From positions 5,031,001 to 5,095,000 of the forward strand of contig NZ_CP036533.1 of the NCBI RefSeq assembly GCF_024585265.1: a stretch of 64,000 nt of DNA, given 5' to 3'. Shown here piece by piece: positions 1 to 8,081 of the stretch (position 1 is the stretch's first letter; each line of letters starts with the position of its first letter). This DNA comes from Bradyrhizobium sp. WBAH42. Lineage in GTDB: Bacteria; Pseudomonadota; Alphaproteobacteria; Rhizobiales; Xanthobacteraceae. The position numbers were made by a program, and so were the translations under genes. A model generated the notes under the pieces. That model saw nothing but the letters and a program-made list of their open reading frames with translations. It was not told the origin of the DNA and ran no database searches.

Positions 1-421
1 CTGCACCATCAATAAGCACAGGAACGTTGGTCAACGAAATGATGCCATGCTCCTTCAGAAGATCCGAATGAATGTATTCTTGTTGTTCACCGAGATTTTG
101 GACGGTGACGGGTTCTGCCGTCTGAAACGAGCGCCCGGGTGGAGAGCGTAGGTCGGCCGATAAGGTCGCGGTCCCTACGACCCCATCCTTCCATCCCACA
201 CCTGCGACTAAGAGGAGATCTGAGGAGTGCGGACGATATCGAAGAATCTTTACGTGGTGTATCTCCACTGCGCGCGCGACTTGAACGACCGCTTGATTTA
301 GAAAGCGATGCAGATCGACCTTTTCACCCCCGAGTCGTCCGATATCGACCAGAATGCGGATGTGGCGCCGGAGCCTATCCAGCGAGTCACCTTCGTTCAT
401 TCCGGGCGCCAGTTCTTTCAT
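1..421 (-). CDS. GAF-domain sensor protein, N-terminal part (probable histidine kinase), cut by window edge
   Basis: Reading the minus strand from an ATG at 421 gives an open frame of 140 codons that runs off the window. A GGAAG ribosome site lies just upstream of the ATG. The first 40 residues are helical (contains GDSLDRLRRHIRILVDIGRL) and are followed by a GAF-like segment with KILRYRP, GVGWKDGVVGTA, SPPGRSFQTAEPV and HGIISLTNVPVLIDGA. This order is typical of GAF-containing sensor histidine kinases of alphaproteobacteria, where the GAF domain binds a ligand and controls a C-terminal kinase. The kinase part lies outside the window, so a GAF-diguanylate cyclase or other effector is still possible. 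Confidence 0.65.
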   Translation of the reverse strand, partial: MKELAPGMNEGDSLDRLRRHIRILVDIGRLGGEKVDLHRFLNQAVVQVARAVEIHHVKILRYRPHSSDLLLVAGVGWKDGVVGTATLSADLRSPPGRSFQTAEPVTVQNLGEQQEYIHSDLLKEHGIISLTNVPVLIDGA

Positions 422-656
422 TTACTTCCAATGCGGCGCACTCCGAAAAGTGCTAAAGACAGTTGCTGAAGCCAATCTCTTATCTACGGTCCAGTTCGCT
501 TATTGCGCTGCCGCACGAACTTGGCCGCTATAGCCGATATGGCCTACGTCGCACTACGGCCCATTTGAGAGTAAACAGCATAGCATTCGCCAAGTAAGCA
601 TCCAAGCCGAGTTCGCTTAGTTGGCTCGCAGCCGCACTTGAGCGCCCTTGCCGTCA

Positions 657-872
657 TTACTGCTCTAGTTCTCTGAGGATGCGGTCTCGATGCTGCAGGT
701 GCTGCGTTTGAGAGGCATTGAAATTATCGAGCAGCTTCCGCGCCTCGCCGGTGTCATAGCCCTGACGAACCATGAACCCTATCCGTCCCTCCTGCTCAGA
801 GATGTGGCGCTCGCCTTGAGCTATGTGCCGCTCGGCTTCTTCCAAATGTCGGAGCTGCATCGCGCGGTCCAT
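657..872 (-). CDS. Small coiled-coil hypothetical protein
   Basis: A 71-residue protein rich in Glu, Gln, His and Arg (LRHLEEAERHIAQGERHI at the start, HLQHRDRILRELEQ at the end). The regular hydrophobic spacing suggests one or two long helices or a coiled coil. There is no signal peptide or membrane segment. Short proteins of this style are common in Bradyrhizobium accessory DNA. The function is unknown. It is followed at a short distance by another small minus-strand frame, so the pair could be co-transcribed. Confidence 0.55.
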   Translation of the reverse strand: MDRAMQLRHLEEAERHIAQGERHISEQEGRIGFMVRQGYDTGEARKLLDNFNASQTQHLQHRDRILRELEQ

Positions 873-942
873 GCCACAGCTTATCGCAAGGAAGATGATC
901 TCGGTGCCTGGAAAATCCTGCTATTCCCAATCTTCCTCGGCA

Positions 943-1128
943 TTATGTCGCGGCGCGTTGCTTGAGGAAGGTACTCAGCGGTGGATGTTTCAGGATTGCC
1001 GAACACAGCTCGACCCTCTCATGGGAGCGTTCAATCAGCTGCTCGTCGATCGTACGATCAATTCTATAGACAGGTTTTCGCTGCTTTTGCGGCAGCATAT
1101 AGCCCTTAACGACCGCTCTGTCGGTCAT
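943..1128 (-). CDS. Small hypothetical protein
   Basis: A 61-residue basic protein (MTDRAVVKGYMLPQKQRKPV at the N-terminus). It lies 70 bases upstream of the 657-872 gene on the same strand. No domain is recognised. The reading frame has protein-like composition and there is no better frame on either strand, but it is short and could be a remnant. Confidence 0.4.
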   Translation of the reverse strand: MTDRAVVKGYMLPQKQRKPVYRIDRTIDEQLIERSHERVELCSAILKHPPLSTFLKQRAAT

Positions 1129-1335
1129 GCAGATGACGAGGTCATTATTTCGATAACGACCGCCGGGGCAGGAAAGCGGGCGACGAAGACCAATTTCTCA
1201 AACTGCTCCGGGGCCGCTTTGGGTCAAACTGGACAAAACTCAATGTGAGCATAAGGTCTGCTGCCAGGCCGATAGCGTCCAAATCCCTAGGCGGGAATGC
1301 GGACTTTCGCTAGCAGGATCTCGCGCACGCGCCGA

Positions 1336-2328
1336 TCAGGGGCAGGTGGCTCGGCCGGGATCCCTGCCGGCGTAACGAACCCCACGCGGCGAATCGCCGA
1401 AGCGAGCTCGGAACAGGCGATTGAAATGCGAAACATCCGAGAAGCCGACCTCCAGCGCGATGTCGGAAATTAGCTGCGCGCCAACGCGCGCCTCGGTTAA
1501 CAGTTTGAACGCAAGTTGGAGACGTAGCTCATTCACATGACCGGTGAACGATGATCCTGATGACGCCATCAGGCGCTGCAGATAGCGAGGTGAAATGCCT
1601 TGGCGATGAGCGACCTCCTCGACGCTAAGCCCAGGCTTCTGAAAGTGTGCCGCGATGTAGTCGAGTACGGCGCTGTGGCGCGCGGTCACGACCGCGCTCG
1701 CATCGCTCTCGCCCAAGGGAGCGCACTCGCTGACCGCGAGCGCAACAAGATCACAGGTGTGAGCCACGACCGCATCACGCAGCTTGGGGGCGGCCAGAGC
1801 CCCTTCCTTGAAAGCTGACTTCAGATAGGCCATGAGGAGGCGGAGTGGTTCGTTTCTCTGGGGAATCGGCCGCATGGCGAGGCTCTCGATATCTGCCACG
1901 CGCTGCGCAAGGGCCTCGCGGGGCACCGCCAGACCAAATAGCATTCCGTCGATATAGGTGACGGTAGCGGGTTCCGAATGCAGAATCGAGGTTGCGTCGC
2001 CGGCGCAAAGCTCGATGTCCCGGCCGCGCTGCGACAAACGACTTTTGCCGGGTAAGCAGACGATGAGGCCGATTGAGTCGTCGCCGTCAGCAACGCTCGC
2101 CCGCAAGCGCTTGAAGCACATGGGAGAGCCCTTCAGTGCGAGTGTGCGTAGACCTCGGAGCGCTTGCAATGTTGCGTCGGCTTGAAACGGAACGTTCGTT
2201 AGAGGTTCGATATCGACGTGAACTATTCCTCGCACAAACCTCTCGCGCCATAGTGGAAGTCGCATTCGCTCCGGATGCTCGCGCGACGAGAATCGATGCG
2301 ATACGAAATTGGCTGCGTCCGTAGACAT
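1336..2328 (-). CDS. AraC-family transcriptional regulator
   Basis: A DNA-binding regulator of 330 residues from the chosen ATG at 2328, which has a CTGGAG-type ribosome site. The frame stays open up to an ATG at 2394. The N-terminal 200 residues are a cupin-like sensing/dimerisation part of the AraC-binding-like type (HRFSSREHPERMRLPLWRER, with GDATSILHSEPATV). The C-terminal 100 residues carry the two helix-turn-helix motifs of AraC/XylS proteins: LSVEEVAHRQGISPRYLQRL and ISDIALEVGFSDVSHFNRLF followed by FGDSPRGVR. The family activates nearby catabolic or stress genes. No obvious target adjoins it here, so its regulon is unknown. The frame appears intact, unlike many of its neighbours. Confidence 0.85.
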   Translation of the reverse strand: MSTDAANFVSHRFSSREHPERMRLPLWRERFVRGIVHVDIEPLTNVPFQADATLQALRGLRTLALKGSPMCFKRLRASVADGDDSIGLIVCLPGKSRLSQRGRDIELCAGDATSILHSEPATVTYIDGMLFGLAVPREALAQRVADIESLAMRPIPQRNEPLRLLMAYLKSAFKEGALAAPKLRDAVVAHTCDLVALAVSECAPLGESDASAVVTARHSAVLDYIAAHFQKPGLSVEEVAHRQGISPRYLQRLMASSGSSFTGHVNELRLQLAFKLLTEARVGAQLISDIALEVGFSDVSHFNRLFRARFGDSPRGVRYAGRDPGRATCP

Positions 2329-2394
2329 GGGGCTCCAGCCTTGATAAGCCACCGGGCCAAAGATGCCGGTATCCGGATTTTGCATTTCGCGCAC

Positions 2395-2879
2395 CGACCG
2401 TCCCGTCAGGTACGCAGGATTCCAAGAAGCTACTTCAGTTGTCTGCTAGTCTCATTCACCTGTGATTGATGCTGATGTGAACTGGCTCACGTGGCGACCA
2501 GAAAATTACAACAATTATTGATTGCAAATGCCACGTGCAAATATCTCCTTTAAGAGGAGATGATCGTAATGGCTCTATTTCAAATTGCTGCCGTCGGATC
2601 CAGTTTGAACATCCCTGGTTGCAAGACCCTGGCTGCAAGACCAGATTGAACTTTCTAACACTGCTCGCGACTGATCGGCTTATCGGCCCGCGGGCAGAAG
2701 TTCCGCAGAACAACACTGTCCTCTGATCCGGCTTCCTATCGTGCCTTGGTCGCCGCATCACCTTTAAGATTCGTCGGACCCAAATTACTTCCCGGCACTC
2801 TTCCTTTTTAGCTGCCCGATGAAATGTCGAAATCTGTCGCATGGGACGTCGACCGTGGTGATCAGGAAGAGGTTCGATC
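2395..2879. other. Intergenic stretch with a small hairpin
   Basis: No convincing gene is seen. Frames on both strands are short and of low-complexity composition. An inverted repeat (ATCTCCT, 5-base loop, AGGAGAT) lies at about 2541-2559. It is followed by two partly repeated segments containing 'ccctggttgcaagaccctggctgcaagacc' type sequence, a short local duplication. It may be relic DNA. Confidence 0.3.
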
Positions 2880-3071
2880 ATGTCCACCATACTCGACATG
2901 CTTTATCGCGAGTACTGCCGAGCCCGCCTCACCGAAATGCGAAAGCAACTTTTGATACGGGGCGTTGGCGACAAAATCCTGGAAGCGCGTTGGGAGGACG
3001 ATGATCCGCCCGACCCTGGCGCTCTAGGGAGTAGCCGGGCGACGAAGGAGCCCCCATCATCCATCGGATAG
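2880..3071 (+). CDS. Small hypothetical protein
   Basis: A 63-residue acidic/basic mixed protein beginning MSTILDMLYREYCRARLTEM. An AGGAAGAGG ribosome site sits 8 bases before the ATG. The first 40 residues look helical and protein-like. The tail (from about residue 45) is proline and serine rich and may be frame drift. No family is recognised. It lies 46 bases upstream of the broken opgC-like gene on the same strand. Confidence 0.4.
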   Translation: MSTILDMLYREYCRARLTEMRKQLLIRGVGDKILEARWEDDDPPDPGALGSSRATKEPPSSIG

Positions 3072-3117
3072 CCGGAGCGCGTTATCGACCCTATGAGGCG
3101 CGAGCGCGGGCCAACAG

Positions 3118-4292
3118 ATGGACGATCGAACTCAAACCTCGACGCGATTGTTCGGCGAAACTCCGCCGGAGTTCAGAGCGGCCGGCCGCGATTTGCGTAT
3201 CGATGTCTGCCGCGGGATCGCGTTATGGTGGATCTTTCTCGATCATGTTCCCAATAACATCGGGAGCTGGCTGACACCGCGCAACTACGGTTTCTGCGAT
3301 GCCGCCGAGATCTTCATGTTTCTCTCGGGCGTGACCTGTGCGGTGGCCTACGGCAAGGCGCGTGAGCGCGAAGGCTGGAGCGGCATGATCGGCCATTCGC
3401 TGCGCCGGGGATGGGACATCTACGCGGCGTTTCTACTGCTTACACTTGCTTGCGCTATCCTGGTCTATCTTACGGCAGCGATGATCTCGCCGACGGGAGC
3501 AATACGCGAATTCTGCTTGAGCTTCCGGGTGCGGCCCTTGCGCACGCCGCAATCCTGCAATACCGGCCTGTCAACACTGACGTCCTGCCGGTTTTTGTGA
3601 TTTTTCACGTGCTGTTCGCGCCGCTGCTGTGGCTGCTGCTGCGAGCGCCGAACGTCACGCTTGGAGTGTCCCTGTTGCTCTACGCGGTCGTGCACGTCCT
3701 TGATTGGAGAGTTCCCGCCTGGCCCGACGGCGTCTGGTTCTTCAATCCGCTGGCTTGGCAGTTTCTGATCGTGCTGGGCGCATGGTGCGTCATTGAGGGA
3801 GAGAAATTCCGGCCGTGGGTGATGGCGCGCTTGACGCTTGTTCTGGCCGTTCTCTATCTAGTGTTCGGCCTGGTCCTTGCACAGAGTTGGAGCATCGAGC
3901 CGCTGGTCTCGCACACTTTGAGGGACCTGCTATTTCCACTGGATAAATCGAATCTCAGTCCGATACGGCTGCTGCATTTTTTGGCCCTTGCAATTGTGGC
4001 GCTACGATTCATTCCTCGGAATTGGGAGGGGCTATCGACACCGGTGCTGAGCTGCGCGAAGTGCTGTGGCGAGAATTCGCTGCCGATCTATTGTCTCGGC
4101 GTCCTTCTGGCGCTCGCCAGTCAACTTGCGCTGCTCGATCTCTCGAAGGGCCTTGCGATGCAGATCGTGGTTAGTGTTGCCGGAGTGCTGTTAATGATTG
4201 GCATCGCGCGGTTACTGAACGCGATGGGCATCCAGCGCGAGCGGAAGTCAGCGGGGGCGCAATCGATCGGGAAAGTTCCGCCGGTTCGCTAA
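3118..4292 (+). pseudogene. opgC-like membrane acyltransferase-family gene, frameshifted
   Basis: Two overlapping frames together encode one OpgC-family polytopic membrane protein. Frame 1 from 3118 carries the N-terminus (DLRIDVCRGIALWWIFLDHV, then LTPRNYGFCDAAEIFMFLSG). The second frame, ending at 4292, supplies the remainder (RPVNTDVLPVFVIFHVLF, GVWFFNPLAWQFLIVLGAWC). By alignment to the intact paralogue at 47209-48381, the shift is a single-base loss near 3510. OpgC proteins succinylate osmoregulated periplasmic glucans in enterobacteria; in rhizobia the family may modify cyclic glucans or other periplasmic sugars. As written, translation stops at 3600 after about 160 residues, so the gene is probably dead unless a sequencing error is involved. 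Confidence 0.8.
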
Positions 4293-4371
4293 ACTGGTAA
4301 ATTGCGGGTGGAGCACGGAGAGCAGCTCTTGGCCTTTCGATGGCATCCACGATCTGTCAAACATCCGCTTC

Positions 4372-5030
4372 ATGTCGAGCGGACAAACTCCACATCATTG
4401 GACTAAGCTAACGCTCAACCATCCTTTCTTTTCAGGGCAGTGCGAACTGAGAAACTCGATAAACTGGTGCATATTGCCGTTCCAGCCGCGTTCCGCAGCA
4501 AAGGCCCGACCTTCCTTCGAGAAGGCGAGGCCTGCAGGCGTGGTCACCTCGCTGAAAGCGTCAACCACGGGCCATTCGACGTCCTCGACGGCTGGCAGTA
4601 TCGGGGTCGAATACAAGACGGGCGACGAAACCCGTTCGCTGGTGGGGTTTGCCAGAATTATCACCGGGCCCGCGTGGCAGGACACGCCCGCGCAGCGGTT
4701 TGTCCGCTCGTGGTATAACGACCCGGCCATCCTCAGCTATAATCAGTTCACGGCTTCGCGGTCGACCACGTCCGCAAGTTTTACAGAGGTGAACAGCGAG
4801 ATTCGAATCGAGGCGTTGATCTGGAGCGGCGAAACTGGGACGTCATGGAAGGCGTTGCCGGCTTCAGCAACAGCACGGTAAGCACCAACAGTTTTTTCGC
4901 CATCCGAATCGACAGCACGACGACACCCGAGCCAAACGACGTGCTCTTGACCTTGTTGGGGACTGGTGTTGGCGGAATGTCGGCCGGCGCTTCTGCGCGC
5001 AGCATAAAAACAGGGCTCCTTACTCGGGTA
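4372..5030 (+). pseudogene. Unrecognised protein remnant in two frames
   Basis: Frame 1 (4372-4881) includes VEYKTGDETRSLVGFARI, QRFVRSWYNDPAIL and SEIRIEALIWSGETG. From about 4845 a second frame continues with EGVAGFSNSTVSTNSFFAIR. Both segments look like beta-rich protein and join plausibly by one frameshift near 4845. The composition resembles phage or surface proteins, but I recognise no family. A minus-strand frame (4395-4730) overlaps it and is less protein-like. Treat as a possible degraded gene. Confidence 0.3.
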
Positions 5031-5199
5031 GTAAGCGAGCGGATCGGCGCCATCTGCTCGAAATCGCCCGAGCCGACGCGCTTGCCTGCAGGCTAGACGA
5101 CCACGCCGCCCGGCTATAGCTTGTTGAAGCCATGGGCGTTGGCGCGCCACTAGGAGCGACCGCGCACCCTACCTTTGATTTGAAAACGGAGAACTGAAA

Positions 5200-5403
5200 G
5201 TGGCTATTGGTACTGTGAAATGGTTCAACCCGACAAAGGGCTACGGGTTCATTCAACCGGATTCGGGCGGCAATGACGTCTTTGTCCACATCTCCGCGGT
5301 TGAGAAGGCTGGTTTTACTTCGCTCGCAGAGGGCGCAAAAGTCAGCTTCGACATCGTGAAAAGTCGCGGAAAAGACTCAGCGGAAAATTTGCGGATCGGG
5401 TGA
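5200..5403 (+). CDS. Cold-shock protein, CspA family
   Basis: A 67-residue single cold-shock domain. It binds single-stranded RNA/DNA through the two RNP motifs, both visible: KGYGFIQPD (RNP1) and DVFVHISAV (RNP2), after an N-terminal [11 protein letters not shown]. The length is that of the family. The start is a GTG at 5200 with an AACGGAG ribosome site. It acts in the cytoplasm as an RNA chaperone; whether it is cold-induced here cannot be read from the sequence. It stands alone in degraded accessory DNA but is intact. Confidence 0.93.
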   Translation: MAIGTVKWFNPTKGYGFIQPDSGGNDVFVHISAVEKAGFTSLAEGAKVSFDIVKSRGKDSAENLRIG

Positions 5404-5611
5404 CGCACCCAGCATTCGATCCAACGGATTCGCGGCGTCCAACTGTCCGACGTCGCCCGTGCGTCGCTGCATAAAGCCCTAGCTCGACAGAATGTCGCCG
5501 CCGATTCAGGTAGGTGCCCGGCAGACTTTTCGCCCATACAACTTGAGGCCCGTGGGCTACACTCCCCACGGGAAGCGCGGTCAGCTTCTTTCGCCGCTGA
5601 GGCTGGCCCGA

Positions 5612-5665
5612 GGTTAGCGGCGCGCGGCAGGGACAGCACTCGTGCCGAGTCACGTGCCGCTAACT
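5612..5665. repeat. Palindromic repeat element, copy 1
   Basis: It starts GTTAGCGGCGCG and ends GTGCCGCTAAC, giving inverted ends, with the internal motif AGGGACAGC and the word GCCGAGTCACGTG. The same layout recurs at 6201-6267 and, diverged, at 5675-5737. It is a small hairpin-forming, MITE-like or REP-like unit. Confidence 0.6.
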
Positions 5666-5674
5666 TCACCGGCA

Positions 5675-5737
5675 GCGCGGGCGGGGTAGGGACAGCGTCT
5701 GATCCAACGCAACCGAACAGCGCCGAGTCTCGCCCGC
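5675..5737. repeat. Palindromic repeat element, diverged copy 2
   Basis: It has the internal words GTAGGGACAGCG and CAGCGCCGAGTC shared with the other copies. The outer arms are changed to GCGGGCG and CGCCCGC, which still pair with each other. Arm sequence differs while complementarity is kept, suggesting that pairing matters. Confidence 0.5.
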
Positions 5738-5765
5738 ACTGCCTGCGATCTGTGATCGACAATCA

Positions 5766-6050
5766 TCACGGACATTCAGGGAGCGAAAGGAGATTGTCCG
5801 GTTGAATTCGGTCCACTGTTGTCTTGATGTACTTGTGTCGCCCGTCGGTAGCGAGGATGACCTCAACAGTGACGCCTGATTCTTCGACGTAGTACTCCCA
5901 CTCGCGGCTTTCGAGGTCTCGGATAGTCTTCTTAACGGATAGCTTCCATCGCGTTCCGTCTGAATTTAGCCCGCCGACATTTTTGATTCTCTCGTGTGCG
6001 CTTCGCCTGTCAGTCTTGTTTATGCAACGAATGCGTACGCGTTTGGCCAT
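5766..6050 (-). CDS. DUF3892-family protein
   Basis: A 94-residue protein from an ATG at 6050; the frame is open a further 11 codons upstream. The start (MAKRVRIRCINKTDR) is followed by RIKNVGGLNSDGTRWKL, YYVEESGVTVEVILA and RHKYIKTTVDRIQPDNLLSL. This order is typical of DUF3892, a small domain of unknown function found in many bacteria and phages. It is probably cytoplasmic. It is intact and flanked on both sides by copies of a palindromic repeat. Confidence 0.7.
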   Translation of the reverse strand: MAKRVRIRCINKTDRRSAHERIKNVGGLNSDGTRWKLSVKKTIRDLESREWEYYVEESGVTVEVILATDGRHKYIKTTVDRIQPDNLLSLPECP

Positions 6051-6200
6051 GCGGTGTCTCCCATCTCTGCAAGCCTGAGGCACTAGCTTAGAGACTGGTC
6101 GTGGAGGAGGGGACGGCCAACTCTGGCAGTTGTGCCGCGGCTTTTTGCGGTGGATGTATCCTACCGTCAGCCTTCTTCCGTCGCTGAGGCTGGCGGTGGA

Positions 6201-6267
6201 GTTAGCGGCGCGTGGTAGGGACAGCGCTTCTTCTCTCCGATGAGCGCCGAGTCACGTGACCGCTAAC
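6201..6267. repeat. Palindromic repeat element, copy 3
   Basis: GTTAGCGGCGCG at the left and CCGCTAAC at the right, with GGTAGGGACAGCGC and GCGCCGAGTCACGTG between. The flanking 'cgctgaggctgg' is also shared with the copy at 5612-5665, so the repeated unit may be about 80 bp. Confidence 0.6.
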
Positions 6268-6739
6268 TTCTACCATGGTGCCCAAATGGACGGTGAGACA
6301 ACGTCGGCCAGTCCGGCAGACGACGCGCTTGTACGCTGGCTGGCTTCACACGCTCAAAGGAAGTGGCCCAGCTAAACGGACCGTAAGCGCTCAGCCGGGG
6401 TGTCAATCGGCCCTTTAATTGCGGTTTGATGTCAAGCCACCTCCTTGCTTCCCTGCTCTCCACTTGGCACGGCGGTAGCGCTTGCTCCGTTGGAGCTGGT
6501 CGGGTTGCGGAGACGGGGCGAGCGCGGCTTATCTACGATTGTTAGCCGTTGATGCATCGCTGGGGTCATGGTCCTTTCCGAGGTCGCTAAGCGCCTCACG
6601 ATGATGTCCGGGTCGGGTGCCTCAACGTGTTGGGCGGAGTGCGGTAGCAACCGCCACCAGCCGATTGACGGAGGTCACCACGACCACCGTCCCAGCGGGA
6701 CATCGCCAGCCCGGCGGACTAGGAATTCACGAGACGAGA
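6268..6739. other. Intergenic stretch without recognisable gene
   Basis: Several short frames exist on both strands, but none looks like a protein. The right end adjoins the IS110 remnant, and part of it may be that element's non-coding end. Confidence 0.3.
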
Positions 6740-7769
6740 TTAGGCGGGCTTCGCCTGGCCCCAGTCGAACGACGTTCCGTCGACCCAGATGCAATGGAGA
6801 ATCACGGCGATCTTCCGAGCAATGGCGACCTTCGCCTTCTTCGCGCCAATTCGCTTTGCGAGCTTCATTCCCCAAGCCTTAAGCGAGGACCATTTTTTCG
6901 TTCGATAAAGCAGAACGGTCGCCGCTTCGAACAGGTAGCTTCGGAGAAGCCGGTCGCCCCATCGCGATATCTTGCCAGTGATGTCAGTTTCGCCAGATTG
7001 GTTCCGGCGAGGGGTAAGGCCCAGATAGGCGCCGACCGTCGAAGCCGATCGGAAGCGCGAGGGGTCATCGATCGTGTGGCGGAACGTTAGGGCCGTCACG
7101 ACACCGACCCCCGGGACCCTCATCAGGCGACGCGTCGTATCGCCCAGCTTTGCCAACCGGCGGACCTCGTTGTCGAATTTACCTTGTTGTTGACAAACGT
7201 TCTCATGGATCGAGAGCAGCGGCGATATCACGCTGAGAAGCAAATGATCGACGCCCAAGAGTTCGCTGACCTGGTTGCGGAACTGTTGGCCGATCGCGCG
7301 AGGGAATAGCAATCCACATTCCTTGATCAAGCTGCGAACCTCGTTCTCGATGTCTCGGCGCATGGACACTAGCCGAGATCTGGCGACAAGGATCGCTCGG
7401 ATCTTCTGGCTTTCCGCACTTTTGACTTTGACCTCTCGATAACATCCAACCCGCACCAGTTCGGCAAGGCCTCGCGCATCATTCTGATCGCTCTTGTTCA
7501 TTCGGACCGACAAGGCTGCGTGCGCATGCCGAGCGTCGATGCAGACCACCGGAAGCTCGACCCTGCGGAGTTCATGCCATAGCCAACTCGCCATCGCACC
7601 GGTCTGGAAGCCGATACGCTCGGCATGAGGCGCATGTTTGCTAAGCAGATCAGTCAAGGCACCAGGATTAGGCCTTGGCTTTTCCTTCGAAGATTACTTG
7701 ACCAGTCTCGTTGACAACGCACACAGCGGTTTCTCTCTGTGAGACGTCCACCCCGACGTACTGCTTCAT
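6740..7769 (-). pseudogene. IS110-family transposase, frameshifted near the start
   Basis: The true start is an ATG at 7769 ([20 protein letters not shown]), but an extra base in an AAAA run near 7687 moves it out of frame, and translation stops after 33 codons. The rest is open (6740-7657). It contains the DEDD/RuvC-like region ([20 protein letters not shown]) and the C-terminal transposase_20 part ([36 protein letters not shown]). The usual acidic residue in the 'GLE-G' motif is Gln here ([14 protein letters not shown]), which may have destroyed activity independently of the frameshift. No intact partner frame exists. Confidence 0.85.
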
Positions 7770-8081
7770 GGGAGCTCCTTCGAATCATTTGATTGCGAGG
7801 CTCAACGATAACGGAGGTTGTCTGCCACGAGCGCCGACCGCAATTACGTCATCGTGTTCAAATTGTGCCCCCCTAAGCTGGGGGATCGGCGTCCAAAATT
7901 ACCGGCCACCACGGCCGGCCAATGACAACGGCTGAGATTTGTCGGCCTCACGTCGCAACATGAGCAAGGCGTCTAAATCGGCTGGTGCGGAGACCTGTTG
8001 CCATGAAGATGCCCCGAGGGAGAGAAGCTAATTGTCCTAACGCTCACGGATATCTCGAAACGCCTGCAACGCAAACCTGAA
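7770..8081. other. Gap between IS110 and IS256 elements
   Basis: No gene is seen. The segment 'ggcgtccaaaattaccggcc' followed by a GGCCGG-rich stretch at about 7885-7925 resembles the repeated ends of IS21-type elements, but no istA or istB coding sequence is present. It is probably a relic end. Confidence 0.25.

Noticed and set aside
2456-2899. 147-codon minus-strand frame
   Set aside because: Composition is irregular, it overlaps the start region of a better plus-strand frame, and no family pattern is seen.
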